Assembly: GCA_964539025.1 (NCBI GenBank)
Contig: CAZIFA010000002.1
Span: forward strand, 248,001 to 312,000
DNA length: 64,000 nucleotides
Origin: Micavibrio_A sp964539025
GTDB taxonomy: Bacteria > Pseudomonadota > Alphaproteobacteria > Micavibrionales > Micavibrionaceae
Direction of reading: 5' to 3'
Shown here: piece after piece, positions 1 to 7,569 of the stretch
How positions within the stretch are numbered: the stretch's first letter is position 1
Layout: each line of letters opens with the position of its first letter
Program-made: the position numbers and the translations under genes
Notes under the pieces: generated by a model
Told to the model about the DNA's origin: nothing
Database searches by the model: none
Seen by the model: only the letters and a program-made list of their open reading frames with translations

Positions 1-1
1 C

Positions 2-541
2 GCTCTTATCTCCATCGCCCTCAATCCCATCTTATTCCGATCCATGCGCGATTGGTGCATACGTTGCGGTATGACGCAAAAAATCTCCGAAGAAGACGCG
101 CTTTCGCACTTAGAAGCCGAAGAGCGCAAGGCCCTTAAACACTTCATCGTTCTGATCGGCGCGGGACGCGTCGGCACCAGCATTTCAAAAATGCTCAATT
201 TTGGCGCTTACGATCTGGTCGTCGTCGATGAAAACCGGGAAATCGTCGAAAAGCTTCGCGAAAAGGGAATACATGCTATCGCGGGCGACGCAACGGAACT
301 CGATATATTGCGCGAAGCGCAGATCGAAAAGGCGGACGCCATCATGATTACACTTCCCGATCCGTTCGACACGCGCCGTATCGTCGAGCTGGTGCGGGAC
401 ATCAAGCCGGATGTGCGTATTTTCGTCCGTTCGCACAACGACGAAGAAGCCGCTTTCTTCGAAGCCCAGAATGTCGAACTGACCGTCATTCCGACCGAAG
501 AAATCGCGCGGCGCATGGTTGAAAAGCTCCAACCCGCCTAG
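2..541 (+). CDS. Cation:proton antiporter, KefB/YbaL type, C-terminal part (5' end outside window)
   Basis: The reading frame is open to the left edge, so the gene is cut by the window. The first residues (SIALNPILF) match the end of the last membrane helix of KefB/YbaL-type K+/H+ antiporters. After a short linker comes a cytoplasmic RCK_N (TrkA-N) domain with the nucleotide-binding motif GAGRVG, an acidic end of the second strand (VVVDEN) and GDAT. In this family the RCK domain senses NAD(H) or a nucleotide and gates ion efflux. An internal ATG at 44 is not the true start, because the upstream membrane residues are in frame. The stop codon overlaps the stop of the convergent MFS gene by two bases. 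Confidence 0.85.
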   Translation, partial: ALISIALNPILFRSMRDWCIRCGMTQKISEEDALSHLEAEERKALKHFIVLIGAGRVGTSISKMLNFGAYDLVVVDENREIVEKLREKGIHAIAGDATELDILREAQIEKADAIMITLPDPFDTRRIVELVRDIKPDVRIFVRSHNDEEAAFFEAQNVELTVIPTEEIARRMVEKLQPA

Positions 542-1800
542 TTTTTGCGGTTTTCCTCTTCTTCGGGATAAATCACCGTCTTACGCATCTGCGGAAATAA
601 AAGCATAGCGCCGCCCGTTACAACCAGCGTTCCGACCCCGCCGACCACCACGCTTGCAACAAGCCCAATCAATTTTGCCAGCACACCGGATTCGAACGCG
701 CCTATCTCATTGGACGAAATAATGAACATGCTGTTGACCGAACTGACCCTGCCGCGCATATGCTCGGGTGTCAAAAGCTGCACCAGCGTCTGGCGTATCA
801 CCATGCTGACGGAATCGAACACGCCCGAAAGCGCGAGGAAGAACACCGAAAGCCAGAATGACGTGCTGAGCCCGAAGCCGATCATCGAAACGCCAAAGCC
901 CGCCACAACCCATAGCAACCTTGTTACCGGAATAGTCTGCATTGGCCGCACGGCCAGAATCAGAGCCATAACCACAGCGCCCAGCGCAGGCGCGCCGCGC
1001 AAAATGCCGAGCCCTTCCGAACCTGTGTGAAGAATGTCGGTTGCAAAGGCGGGGAGAAGCGCAATCGCGCCGCCGAACAATACCGCGAGCATGTCGAGCG
1101 ACATCGCACCCAGAAGCACCGGTGTTTTGACGATGAATTTCCAGCCTTCTTTAATTGATTTAACTGCGGGTTCGCGTATCTGGGCCAATCGTTTCGGACT
1201 TGCCTTGATGAAAAACATCATGAAGAACGCGGCACCCATCAATAAGACGGGCATCATCCACGCCGCCGCTGCGCCATAACCGCCATAGATCAAACCCGCG
1301 ATAGCGGGCGCTACGATGCTCGCCGCCTGGAATCCCGAACTCATCCACGCGGACGCGGCGGACACATCTTTTTTAGGTACGATTTCGGCGAGCAGCGAAA
1401 ATGAAGAGGGCATAATAAAGGCGCGGGCGAAGCCGGAAGCAAAAATTCCGGCATAGGCAAGCCATAAAAACTGCTGTGTTTCCAGATCGAATATGCCACC
1501 GCCAATCAGAAACAACAGCATCGTGGTCCCCGTCAGGGCGGCAAGGCAGTAAAGATAAACCCTTTGCGCACGAGAGTGATCCACCACATATCCCGCAAAC
1601 AGCGCGCAGGCGATCGCGGGGACCGCCTCCATCAAACCGGCAAGACCCAGCAAAAAAGGATCTTTCGTTAAAACGTAAATCTGCCATCCGATGATAACGG
1701 CCTGTGCCTGCAAAGCCGAAAGCGAGAACATGCGCGTGAACAACAAAAGCCTGAAGTCACGCGATTTTAGAACGGTGAATGAAAGGGCTGGTTTGGTCAT
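538..1800 (-). CDS. MFS transporter, MFS_3/EntS-like
   Basis: A 420-residue protein with about twelve hydrophobic segments, the usual length for the major facilitator superfamily. It begins with a short cytoplasmic stretch (LKSRDFRLLLFTRM) typical of the MFS_3 group that includes the enterobactin exporter EntS, and has the loop 2-3 signature region VVDHSRAQRVYL after GYV. Substrate cannot be told from sequence; proton-driven export of a small molecule at the inner membrane is the family expectation. It is transcribed leftward, convergent with the antiporter, and lies downstream of the Hpt-like gene with an 11-base gap, so the three leftward genes may share a transcript. Confidence 0.85.
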   Translation of the reverse strand: MTKPALSFTVLKSRDFRLLLFTRMFSLSALQAQAVIIGWQIYVLTKDPFLLGLAGLMEAVPAIACALFAGYVVDHSRAQRVYLYCLAALTGTTMLLFLIGGGIFDLETQQFLWLAYAGIFASGFARAFIMPSSFSLLAEIVPKKDVSAASAWMSSGFQAASIVAPAIAGLIYGGYGAAAAWMMPVLLMGAAFFMMFFIKASPKRLAQIREPAVKSIKEGWKFIVKTPVLLGAMSLDMLAVLFGGAIALLPAFATDILHTGSEGLGILRGAPALGAVVMALILAVRPMQTIPVTRLLWVVAGFGVSMIGFGLSTSFWLSVFFLALSGVFDSVSMVIRQTLVQLLTPEHMRGRVSSVNSMFIISSNEIGAFESGVLAKLIGLVASVVVGGVGTLVVTGGAMLLFPQMRKTVIYPEEEENRKN

Positions 1801-1811
1801 GAAGGCACGGT

Positions 1812-2333
1812 TTAGTGGTATTTATCGATGGCGATTTTGACCATTTTCTTGAGTTCTTCGGCCTGGGGCCCCGCATCGCTTTTGACACCCGAACGGTTGA
1901 CGATCATCATCGCATCCATATGCGCCTGAATAATCACAACCTGCGCCTTCATGTTCAGATCGGTCCTACCGATATAATCGCGCAAAGATTCCGCGAAATA
2001 GGACAATAGTTCATATCCGGACATCGATCCCATATCCTTGACCTCATGCGCCAGCGTAAAAATTTGTTGTGAGATGTCGGTGCGTGCCGGTGAATCTTCC
2101 ATGCTCTTCATCTGCGCCCAAAGCGCGGAAAGTTTTTCCAGATGCGAAGCGATCATCTGCGGGCATTCGGCGCTCAGCGCCGCGATCAACTTATCCGCTT
2201 CTTCAATCGATTCCGGCGCAAGAAAGCCGTCATCCTGCTCCTTGAAGCGAATGCCCATGCGGGCTTTGAGCCGGTTGGCCAGCTTGTACATTTCTATCTT
2301 CATGCCGGAGGAACCCGCTTCACTCGCCGCCAT
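1812..2333 (-). CDS. Hpt-like phosphotransfer protein
   Basis: A 173-residue, mostly helical protein. Residues 92-110 read FTLAHEVKDMGSMSGYELL, which fits the histidine-phosphotransfer (Hpt) signature H-x-x-K-x-x-(G/S) followed by a small-residue-rich helix start, with His96 as the expected phosphorylated residue. The start codon lies inside the 3' end of the upstream response regulator gene (14-base overlap), so the two are translationally coupled and probably work as a phosphorelay pair. Its sensor kinase is not in the window. The Hpt assignment rests on this one motif and on context. Confidence 0.6.
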   Translation of the reverse strand: MAASEAGSSGMKIEMYKLANRLKARMGIRFKEQDDGFLAPESIEEADKLIAALSAECPQMIASHLEKLSALWAQMKSMEDSPARTDISQQIFTLAHEVKDMGSMSGYELLSYFAESLRDYIGRTDLNMKAQVVIIQAHMDAMMIVNRSGVKSDAGPQAEELKKMVKIAIDKYH

Positions 2334-2895
2334 GTCTATTGACCTTTATTTCTTCTGCCTTGATGATCCTGCGTTCCGGCCCGTTATAGTTTATATCCTG
2401 ACGACGGCGGTCCGGACCGAAATATCGCGGCGCCTTGATGAACGGGCGTGGATGGTCGATCACCATACAGATTCGAGAGGCAAGGCTGGTCCCCGAAATC
2501 GGTTTGACCAGCGATTCATTCGCGCCCAGATCACGAGTCATCGTCGCGATATATTCGGTCGTGTAGCCGCTGACGACGATTACGGGCAGGAAACGGATAC
2601 TGTCCCTATCGCTCTTCCTGATCCACGTTAAAAGTTCTTGGCCCGAGCCTTTGGGCATCAGCCAGTCGGTCAGAACGATATCGACGCTTTTGAGATATTG
2701 GCTCTTCTTGCTCGCCTGCAACACGGTGAGAAGATCGATCGCTTCTTTTGCATCGGCGCAAGCCAGAATGTCGCCGACACCGAACGCCTTGAGCATTTGG
2801 GTTATCAAAGATTGCATATATTCCGAATCCTCGACGATGAGGATCGAGAAATTGCTCAAATCATAAGGCTGCGGTTTTTTGTTGAATATCGGCAT
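2320..2895 (-). CDS. Response regulator, CheY-like receiver
   Basis: A 191-residue protein with one receiver domain at about residues 15-145. The acidic pair is Glu22-Asp23 (VEDSEYM), the phosphoacceptor is Asp77 in VLTDWLMP, the switch residue lies in VIVVSGYT, and the conserved lysine is in SLVKPIS. There is no DNA-binding or enzymatic output domain. The C-terminal tail carries two arginine-rich GPDRRR / GPERR repeats, a tail often seen on stand-alone alphaproteobacterial receivers. It overlaps the Hpt-like gene by 14 bases. A role as the receiver of a phosphorelay, for example controlling motility or the general stress response, is an inference. Confidence 0.88.
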   Translation of the reverse strand: MPIFNKKPQPYDLSNFSILIVEDSEYMQSLITQMLKAFGVGDILACADAKEAIDLLTVLQASKKSQYLKSVDIVLTDWLMPKGSGQELLTWIRKSDRDSIRFLPVIVVSGYTTEYIATMTRDLGANESLVKPISGTSLASRICMVIDHPRPFIKAPRYFGPDRRRQDINYNGPERRIIKAEEIKVNRHGGE

Positions 2896-3000
2896 TGCGG
2901 GCAGGAGTATATCATTGAAATTTTGGGCATGCGATGGGCCGTGCCCTAAGAAAATCGTCGATCCGCAACTTTCCTCGCCGCCGCGATACTATATCCATAA

Positions 3001-3996
3001 TTAATGGGGACCGTTTTGACTGGGTTTTGCAATTTTTTCCAGCCTTGCCGAAGAATTTTGGTACATCGTTTTTAATTTTCCTGCGTCAAAGCTCGATTTT
3101 TGTCCATTCACACCAATCAGAAAATATTCGCCCATAAACGAAAGCGTGTGTAAAAGCCGATAGAATTCAAGCCGCTGATGGGCAGCGTTATCCAATTCCA
3201 GAGCGTCGGCCCAGCAATCGGCATAAATTGTGTCATGCCCGTCTATTTCCGATCCGGCATAGGTCAGCGCAAGCACGAAAAGAGGATCGCCAAAACACAT
3301 TTCATCAACATCAACGATGCCGCTCAACTGCCCGTTGTTCACGATCACGTTTTTCACGGTCGTATCGGGCATGAAGATGTGAGGGCGAACGTTCAGTAAA
3401 TTATTTTTAAGGTTTTCGGCGTGGTGAAAAGTTTCCGTGATAAAACTCTCATCAAAGCTCTCCGTTTTTCTTATACGCTCTGCTGCCACGTTCATATCAT
3501 TTAGCAAAAAATCGTACCAAGTTTTATGTGGCGGTGGAGTTTCATAATTGCTTGCATACCCGTATTTTTGTCCATGCGGGAGCGTCTTAAGATTGGCATG
3601 TATAGATGCCATCTGCTGCGCAAGATTCTTCTTTTGTGAATCGGATAATGTTGTGTAGACCGCGCCTATATCATCGCCGGGCAAACGGTTCATTAGCAGA
3701 GCAGGAAAAGGGGAGAAACGCCCTTCGAGATCATCCGCTATAAAGCGCGCCAAGGGAACACCAACAGGCAAAAGCTTTTGCTGCCAGTATAACGCGCCTG
3801 CGAATTTTTCCTTATGCACAGCGGATGTGAGGCGAATAACGTACTCCCCCGCATCTGTCCTTACAGTATAAACATGATTTTGATTCCCCGTGGCCAGCCG
3901 CTTCGTTTCCAAAACCTTGTTGCCGCTCATCGCCGCCGTCACTGAAGACGCAACATTTTCGTCCGGCACAGATATTTCAGTGTTTGTTGCGGACAT
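3001..3996 (-). CDS. Phosphotransferase (APH-like kinase fold), degenerate catalytic loop
   Basis: A 331-residue protein with the aminoglycoside/choline-kinase-like fold (APH family). Residues 36-57 form the nucleotide-binding N-lobe (LATGNQNHVYTVRTDAG, then VIRL). The catalytic loop reads FMPDTTVKNVIV at about 208-219: Asp211 and Asn216 are kept, but the usual His two residues before the Asp is Met. The metal-binding stretch IVDVDEMCFGDP follows. Family members phosphorylate small molecules such as amino sugars, choline or homoserine; nothing here identifies the substrate and antibiotic resistance should not be assumed. It stands alone, with no co-directional partner close by. Confidence 0.75.
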   Translation of the reverse strand: MSATNTEISVPDENVASSVTAAMSGNKVLETKRLATGNQNHVYTVRTDAGEYVIRLTSAVHKEKFAGALYWQQKLLPVGVPLARFIADDLEGRFSPFPALLMNRLPGDDIGAVYTTLSDSQKKNLAQQMASIHANLKTLPHGQKYGYASNYETPPPHKTWYDFLLNDMNVAAERIRKTESFDESFITETFHHAENLKNNLLNVRPHIFMPDTTVKNVIVNNGQLSGIVDVDEMCFGDPLFVLALTYAGSEIDGHDTIYADCWADALELDNAAHQRLEFYRLLHTLSFMGEYFLIGVNGQKSSFDAGKLKTMYQNSSARLEKIAKPSQNGPH

Positions 3997-4039
3997 ATGT
4001 GATTATCAATTTTGCTAGTCTCACCAAGGGTGTCCTCTT

Positions 4040-4789
4040 CTAGAGAATTTTCTGGTCTTTCGTAAATATTTTCAAAAAAATTTCAATCTCTTTCACAATA
4101 GAAAACTGCCCGAGTACATATGCCACCTCATCAAATGAATGCAGTCCTCGATAAAAATAGTTCCACATATCTCTACGGTGGGCATGTTCGTGGGGAGTTC
4201 CCGTCATCCCTGATATGTGAAACTTAGGCGGCCAACCACCATACATATTCATTATTTGCGGAGATGCTCCATGAACAAAGCCAGAATAAGCTTTGTGTAA
4301 AGTTCTCGCTAATTCTGCTCCGCGGCTTGGGTTACTAATTCCCAATTCAGCTTCCTTTTTTGCGATATAAGCATGTATCTTTGGCCGTCCAATAGACGGA
4401 CGTTTTTGAGTAGAATAAACGGGATCTTCTGGTCGATCAAACTCTTCCTCATAAAATGCATCCAAGTACTTCTTATGCAGATCGGTGAAATCGTTTTCTA
4501 AACGAGCGAAACAGAGAAATGTAATGTCCTGCTGAAATTCATCAAGCATGCGGTGTAGGGCGTTTTGTTCTTGCAAAAAACCATTATTAAGCAAGAGGCG
4601 CGCGGAATGCAGTCCTGTCACGACGCGCGCAAGCTTTTGAATCAGGGCTTGCTCAAGCGATTTTTCTTTATATCTAAAGACGATCTGTTTATTTAAGTAC
4701 GAAACTTTGGTTGGCTTTTGTATTGATTTTTCTAACTCTGGAAACCACAACTCCATTTTGTCAAGGCATTGTACGAACAACGTATCCAT
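4040..4789 (-). CDS. Unknown protein, AT-rich accessory gene
   Basis: I do not recognise this 249-residue protein. It is soluble, predicted mostly helical, with a basic middle section (residues about 125-150) and a motif KAYSGFVHGASP near residue 170 that resembles the conserved Y-x-x-x-S-x-x-x-H helix of HEPN-like DUF5677-type proteins. That resemblance is weak. The coding sequence is much richer in A and T than the genes at 9 kb and beyond, which suggests recent acquisition. It lies 29 bases downstream of the Rap1a-like gene on the same strand, so both may be transcribed together. Confidence 0.6.
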   Translation of the reverse strand: MDTLFVQCLDKMELWFPELEKSIQKPTKVSYLNKQIVFRYKEKSLEQALIQKLARVVTGLHSARLLLNNGFLQEQNALHRMLDEFQQDITFLCFARLENDFTDLHKKYLDAFYEEEFDRPEDPVYSTQKRPSIGRPKIHAYIAKKEAELGISNPSRGAELARTLHKAYSGFVHGASPQIMNMYGGWPPKFHISGMTGTPHEHAHRRDMWNYFYRGLHSFDEVAYVLGQFSIVKEIEIFLKIFTKDQKIL

Positions 4790-4818
4790 TTTTCCTGATC
4801 TTTACCCTTAAAGGTAAC

Positions 4819-5190
4819 TTAGCATGGAAATGCTTTCATAAGCGCTTGTATAAATAAAACACCCGTATGCTCACTACGCACTTCAGGATACTTTTGTAAA
4901 TATTTAACAAAAACATCCTTTAGCTGCCTTACGGTTACGACCTGATCGCCACACATAACTTTGTATTTCGACTTAGTGTGTGTCGTTATAGCATTCATTC
5001 CATCAAGCATACCTGCTACGTAATTATTACATTCTGCCTTCTCATATTCGCAGTATTTTAAAAAATCATTTCCAGTACTAAAGGTGACTTGTGAAAGTGA
5101 AACTTTGGTATGAAATACAAGTCCTACGAATAAAAACACAAGGAAAATACACTGAAGAGCCATCATTCTAGTTGTCTGCGGTATCTTCAT
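4819..5190 (-). CDS. Secreted Rap1a/Tai-like protein (orphan immunity-type fold)
   Basis: A 123-residue protein with an N-terminal signal peptide (hydrophobic stretch at 12-33). The mature part has the pattern of the Rap1a/Tai family: FLKYCE, CNNYVAGMLDG, a central VMCGD followed by TVRQLKDVFVKYLQKYP, and a final AFPC. Four cysteines could form two disulfides, as in Serratia Rap1a, a periplasmic immunity protein against type VI amidase effectors. No effector gene or type VI component is nearby, so it is an orphan; many such family members have no known toxin. A GGAG ribosome-binding site precedes the ATG. The gene is AT-rich like its downstream neighbour. Confidence 0.65.
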   Translation of the reverse strand: MKIPQTTRMMALQCIFLVFLFVGLVFHTKVSLSQVTFSTGNDFLKYCEYEKAECNNYVAGMLDGMNAITTHTKSKYKVMCGDQVVTVRQLKDVFVKYLQKYPEVRSEHTGVLFIQALMKAFPC

Positions 5191-5712
5191 GTTTTATCTC
5201 CGGGCAAATTCAAAAAAAATTATTTCAAGAATATTACGCATTTTTAGCACAAATTCTTATCTGACTGGATGAAAAAAGAGGGACATGGCGGGATTACTTT
5301 GCGCTTCGCGCAAAGTTGCAAACGCTAATTCGCTGCGCTCATAAGCCGTTTGTCGAACCATGGGTTCGTCCACTGCACCCCGATCCGCATTAAAAAGCCC
5401 CCCAATTTGGGGGGCTTTTTAATGGCGGAGCGATAGCTCCCAGTTACCACCAATGTTCTGAAACGGGGGAGCGCACGACCGCGTTGTATCGGCTTTTTGA
5501 CCCTCCGTGTCGCTAGTTTCTGGCCGTTTGGTAGCTTGATGGTGGCCGGAGCGTAGTGTTGCGGTGGTCATTTTCACCGACTTTCAACATAGCACGGCGG
5601 CACACCCATGATAAGCCGCCTTTTTAACCGCCATGCCGCATTAAAGCCCGCCTTCTTCCGACTGGACTTCACTCCTTTTTGAAGCATTCATGCCGTCGAA
5701 AGGAGACCAAGC
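5191..5712. other. Gene-free stretch at the accessory island
   Basis: These 522 bases carry no convincing gene on either strand. They contain the upstream region of the Rap1a-like gene, a GC-rich segment with short inverted repeats (GCGCTTCGCGC near 5302), the strong bidirectional hairpin at 5392-5420, and the leader of the AlpA-like gene with a GGAG ribosome-binding site just before 5713. Several stops in every frame after 5420 suggest decayed coding DNA or a former insertion boundary, but I cannot identify the ancestor. Confidence 0.5.
5392..5420. terminator. Bidirectional rho-independent terminator
   Basis: A perfect 12-base-pair stem (AAAAAGCCCCCC / GGGGGGCTTTTT) with a five-base loop AATTT. 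The A-run on one side and T-run on the other make it a terminator for transcripts arriving from either direction. It separates the leftward Rap1a-like unit from the rightward AlpA-like/Fic unit, although neither transcribes toward it; it may be left over from a deleted gene. Confidence 0.8.
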
Positions 5713-5910
5713 ATGGAAGTGGTACATTTGAATCAACATGAACTGGCAAAAAGATGGCGCATGTCGCAACGGACATTAGAGCGATGGCGCTGGCAAGGTG
5801 TCGGCCCTGCATACCTGAAACTCGGCATGCGCATCGTTTATCGCCTGGACGATGTGGAAGCGTTCGAGCGTGACGGACGGCACGAGCCAGCCGCCCTGAC
5901 AGCGGCATAA
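5713..5910 (+). CDS. AlpA/excisionase-like helix-turn-helix protein
   Basis: A 65-residue DNA-binding protein. Residues 6-27 (LNQHELAKRWRMSQRTLERW) form a MerR/AlpA-type helix-turn-helix, followed by a wing (GPAYLKLGMRIVYRLDDVEAFE) that is characteristic of HTH_17 proteins, including phage excisionases and AlpA regulators. Such proteins control excision or gene expression of integrated elements. Here it lies upstream of the Fic gene on the same strand and close to a truncated serine recombinase. A GGAG site stands eight bases before the ATG. Whether it is still an excision factor is uncertain because the partner recombinase is broken. Confidence 0.75.
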   Translation: MEVVHLNQHELAKRWRMSQRTLERWRWQGVGPAYLKLGMRIVYRLDDVEAFERDGRHEPAALTAA

Positions 5911-5938
5911 ATTTGATGATGTTTCCTGGCCCCGCAAC

Positions 5939-6052
5939 CTTTAATAAGGCGCACGCTTATTAAAGGATCCCTCGTTTTCCTTTAATAAATTGGGTGCAAA
6001 TGGGTGACTTTTTGGCTTGATAAATGGGTGGAATTGGGTGTATTATTGGGTG
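5939..6052 (+). promoter_or_regulatory. Repeat-rich promoter/operator region of the Fic gene
   Basis: Two kinds of repeat fill the space before the Fic gene. First, TTTAATAAG (5940-5948) and CTTATTAAA (5956-5964) form a 9-base inverted repeat with a 7-base loop, and a further TTTAATAAA begins at 5981. Second, the hexamer TGGGTG occurs five times in the same orientation at 5991, 6001, 6025, 6035 and 6047, with start-to-start spacing of 10, 24, 10 and 12 bases, close to one or two helical turns. The layout suggests a multi-site operator, perhaps for autoregulation by the winged-helix domain of the Fic protein or for the AlpA-like protein. That role is inference. Confidence 0.5.
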
Positions 6053-6053
6053 T

Positions 6054-7103
6054 ATGATCAATAGCAACGCCCTTAAAATCACCCCTGAAATCCTTTCCCT
6101 TATCGCGGAAATCGATGAGTTTAAAGGGGCATGGCGGGCCTTAGGCACCCTTGCACCGGAGCGCCTGTCGGCCCTACGGCGGGTCGCCACCATAGAAAGC
6201 ATTGGCTCCTCCACGCGCATTGAAGGCAGCAAGCTCTCGGATCGAGATGTTGAGCAGCTTCTTTCCAATCTGCAGATCAAATCTTTCGATACCCGTGACG
6301 AGCAGGAAGTGGCGGGTTATGCGGAAGCGATGGAATTGGTGTTTCAGTCCTGGGCCGATATCACCATCACTGAAAACCATGTCAAGCAGCTGCACCGCGA
6401 TCTGCTGAAATATAGCGCCAAAGATTCTCACCATCGCGGAGAATATAAAACAACGAACAACAGCGTGGCCGCTTTTGATGAAGATGGGAAGCAGATCGGC
6501 ATCGTCTTTGAGACAGCCACGCCTTTTGATACGCCGCGCCTTATGACGGAAATTGTCGCCTGGGCCAACCAGGCTTTTGAAACGAAAAACCTGCACCCAT
6601 TGCTGGTGGTGGCTATTTTCATTGTGGTGTTTCTCGAAATCCATCCTTTCCAGGACGGCAACGGTCGTCTAAGCCGGATCCTCACGACACTGCTGTTGTT
6701 GCGCGCAGGCTATGCCTACGTTCCCTACAGCTCGCTGGAAAGCGTGATTGAGCAAAATAAAGAAGGCTATTATTTAGCGCTGCGCCAAACTCAAGGCACG
6801 ATCCGCACTGATGCGCCGGAGTGGCAGCCTTGGGTCTTGTATTTCCTGCGTGCGCTCCAACAACAGATGAAACGCCTCGCTAAAAAGGTTGAGCGCGAAA
6901 AGATTGTGTTATCCGCCTTGCCAGAGCTGTCGGTGCAAATTCTGGAATATGCGCGCGAGCATGGCCGTGTGACGATTGGCGAAATGGTCAAACTGACAGG
7001 CATCAGCCGTAACACCCTCAAAGAACACTTCCGCCAGTTACTAGAAAAGGGTCATCTGGTCATGCATGGTAGCGGTCGCGGTGCTTGGTACGCCCTGGCT
7101 TAG
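6054..7103 (+). CDS. Class II Fic protein with C-terminal winged helix
   Basis: A 349-residue Fic-domain enzyme; the family usually transfers AMP from ATP to a target protein. The catalytic loop HPFQDGNGRLSR (residues 197-208) is complete, with His197 as base and Asp201 for the metal. Residues 53-58 read STRIEG, the inhibitory [S/T]xxxE[G/N] motif; its position before the Fic core makes it a class II, self-inhibited Fic. Residues about 290-349 form a winged helix (MVKLTGISRNTLKEHFRQLL), suggesting DNA binding. An in-frame ATG at 6024 lies within the TGGGTG repeats and would add ten unusual residues, so 6054 is preferred. The stop abuts the stop of the next, convergent gene. No separate antitoxin gene is needed for class II. 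Confidence 0.9.
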   Translation: MINSNALKITPEILSLIAEIDEFKGAWRALGTLAPERLSALRRVATIESIGSSTRIEGSKLSDRDVEQLLSNLQIKSFDTRDEQEVAGYAEAMELVFQSWADITITENHVKQLHRDLLKYSAKDSHHRGEYKTTNNSVAAFDEDGKQIGIVFETATPFDTPRLMTEIVAWANQAFETKNLHPLLVVAIFIVVFLEIHPFQDGNGRLSRILTTLLLLRAGYAYVPYSSLESVIEQNKEGYYLALRQTQGTIRTDAPEWQPWVLYFLRALQQQMKRLAKKVEREKIVLSALPELSVQILEYAREHGRVTIGEMVKLTGISRNTLKEHFRQLLEKGHLVMHGSGRGAWYALA

Positions 7104-7319
7104 TCAGACCGCGCATGCCTTACATGATCGTATATCATCGCGGCCTGTTGTTTTGGCTTTAGTAAAGGCGGCATCTTTGTTGGAAAAAGGCCCGTGCCAT
7201 TCACCGTTTTTATCTGAGCTTTTTCCGTGAATTCCACGACCATCATTGCAGTACGAGCAATCGCCCTTATGCACGATAGCCTTTTTGTGTGTCCAATTCT
7301 CGTAAACCCAAAAGCTCAT
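7104..7319 (-). CDS. Small cysteine-containing protein of unknown function
   Basis: A 71-residue protein that reads as a real gene: aromatic N-terminus (FWVYENWTHKKA), then GDCSYCNDGRG, and a final C-x-x-C (SCKACAV). The two CxxC pairs could bind zinc. Small proteins with a similar N-terminus and GDC-x-x-C motif occur scattered in accessory regions of proteobacteria, but I know no function. It is convergent with the Fic gene, the two stop codons touching without a gap, and belongs to the same accessory region. Confidence 0.6.
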   Translation of the reverse strand: MSFWVYENWTHKKAIVHKGDCSYCNDGRGIHGKSSDKNGEWHGPFSNKDAAFTKAKTTGRDDIRSCKACAV

Positions 7320-7344
7320 ACCAGGATTTTACTCCTCCGAAGTT

Positions 7345-7569
7345 TTATAGCAAGATATAAGCGCCTGTTTTCTTCGGCCCTTTAAAACAAATCAGCTTTA
7401 GTAACACCATCTTGGCGAGATCAGTTTTTGCTGTTCTGGCAGAAACCTTCCAGCGCACGCAGACGTCGTTTGTTTTAATCGATCTCCCCGCTTGCAGCTG
7501 CGTTATAAACCAGCGCTGCCTGTGGTTAACGGTCGAAAATCTTCCGGACAAGCTCGGCTTCCGTTTCAT
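7345..7569 (-). pseudogene. Winged-helix C-terminal fragment fused behind the truncated recombinase
   Basis: This 74-codon frame overlaps the last 44 bases of the recombinase in another frame. From about residue 16 onward (RQRWFITQLQAGRSIKTNDV, then VSARTAKTDLAKM and a final GPKKTGAYIL) it resembles the C-terminal winged helix found in DeoR-like or Fic-associated regulators. The first fifteen residues are simply recombinase DNA read out of frame. The picture is a deletion junction near 7526-7540, joining the 5' part of a recombinase gene to the 3' end of a regulator gene. It could still be translated, but is more likely debris. Confidence 0.5.

Noticed and set aside
5991..6052. The TGGGTG repeats as a CRISPR-like array.
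   Set aside because: Repeat units of six bases with 4-18 base gaps, no cas genes, and location in a promoter exclude a CRISPR array.
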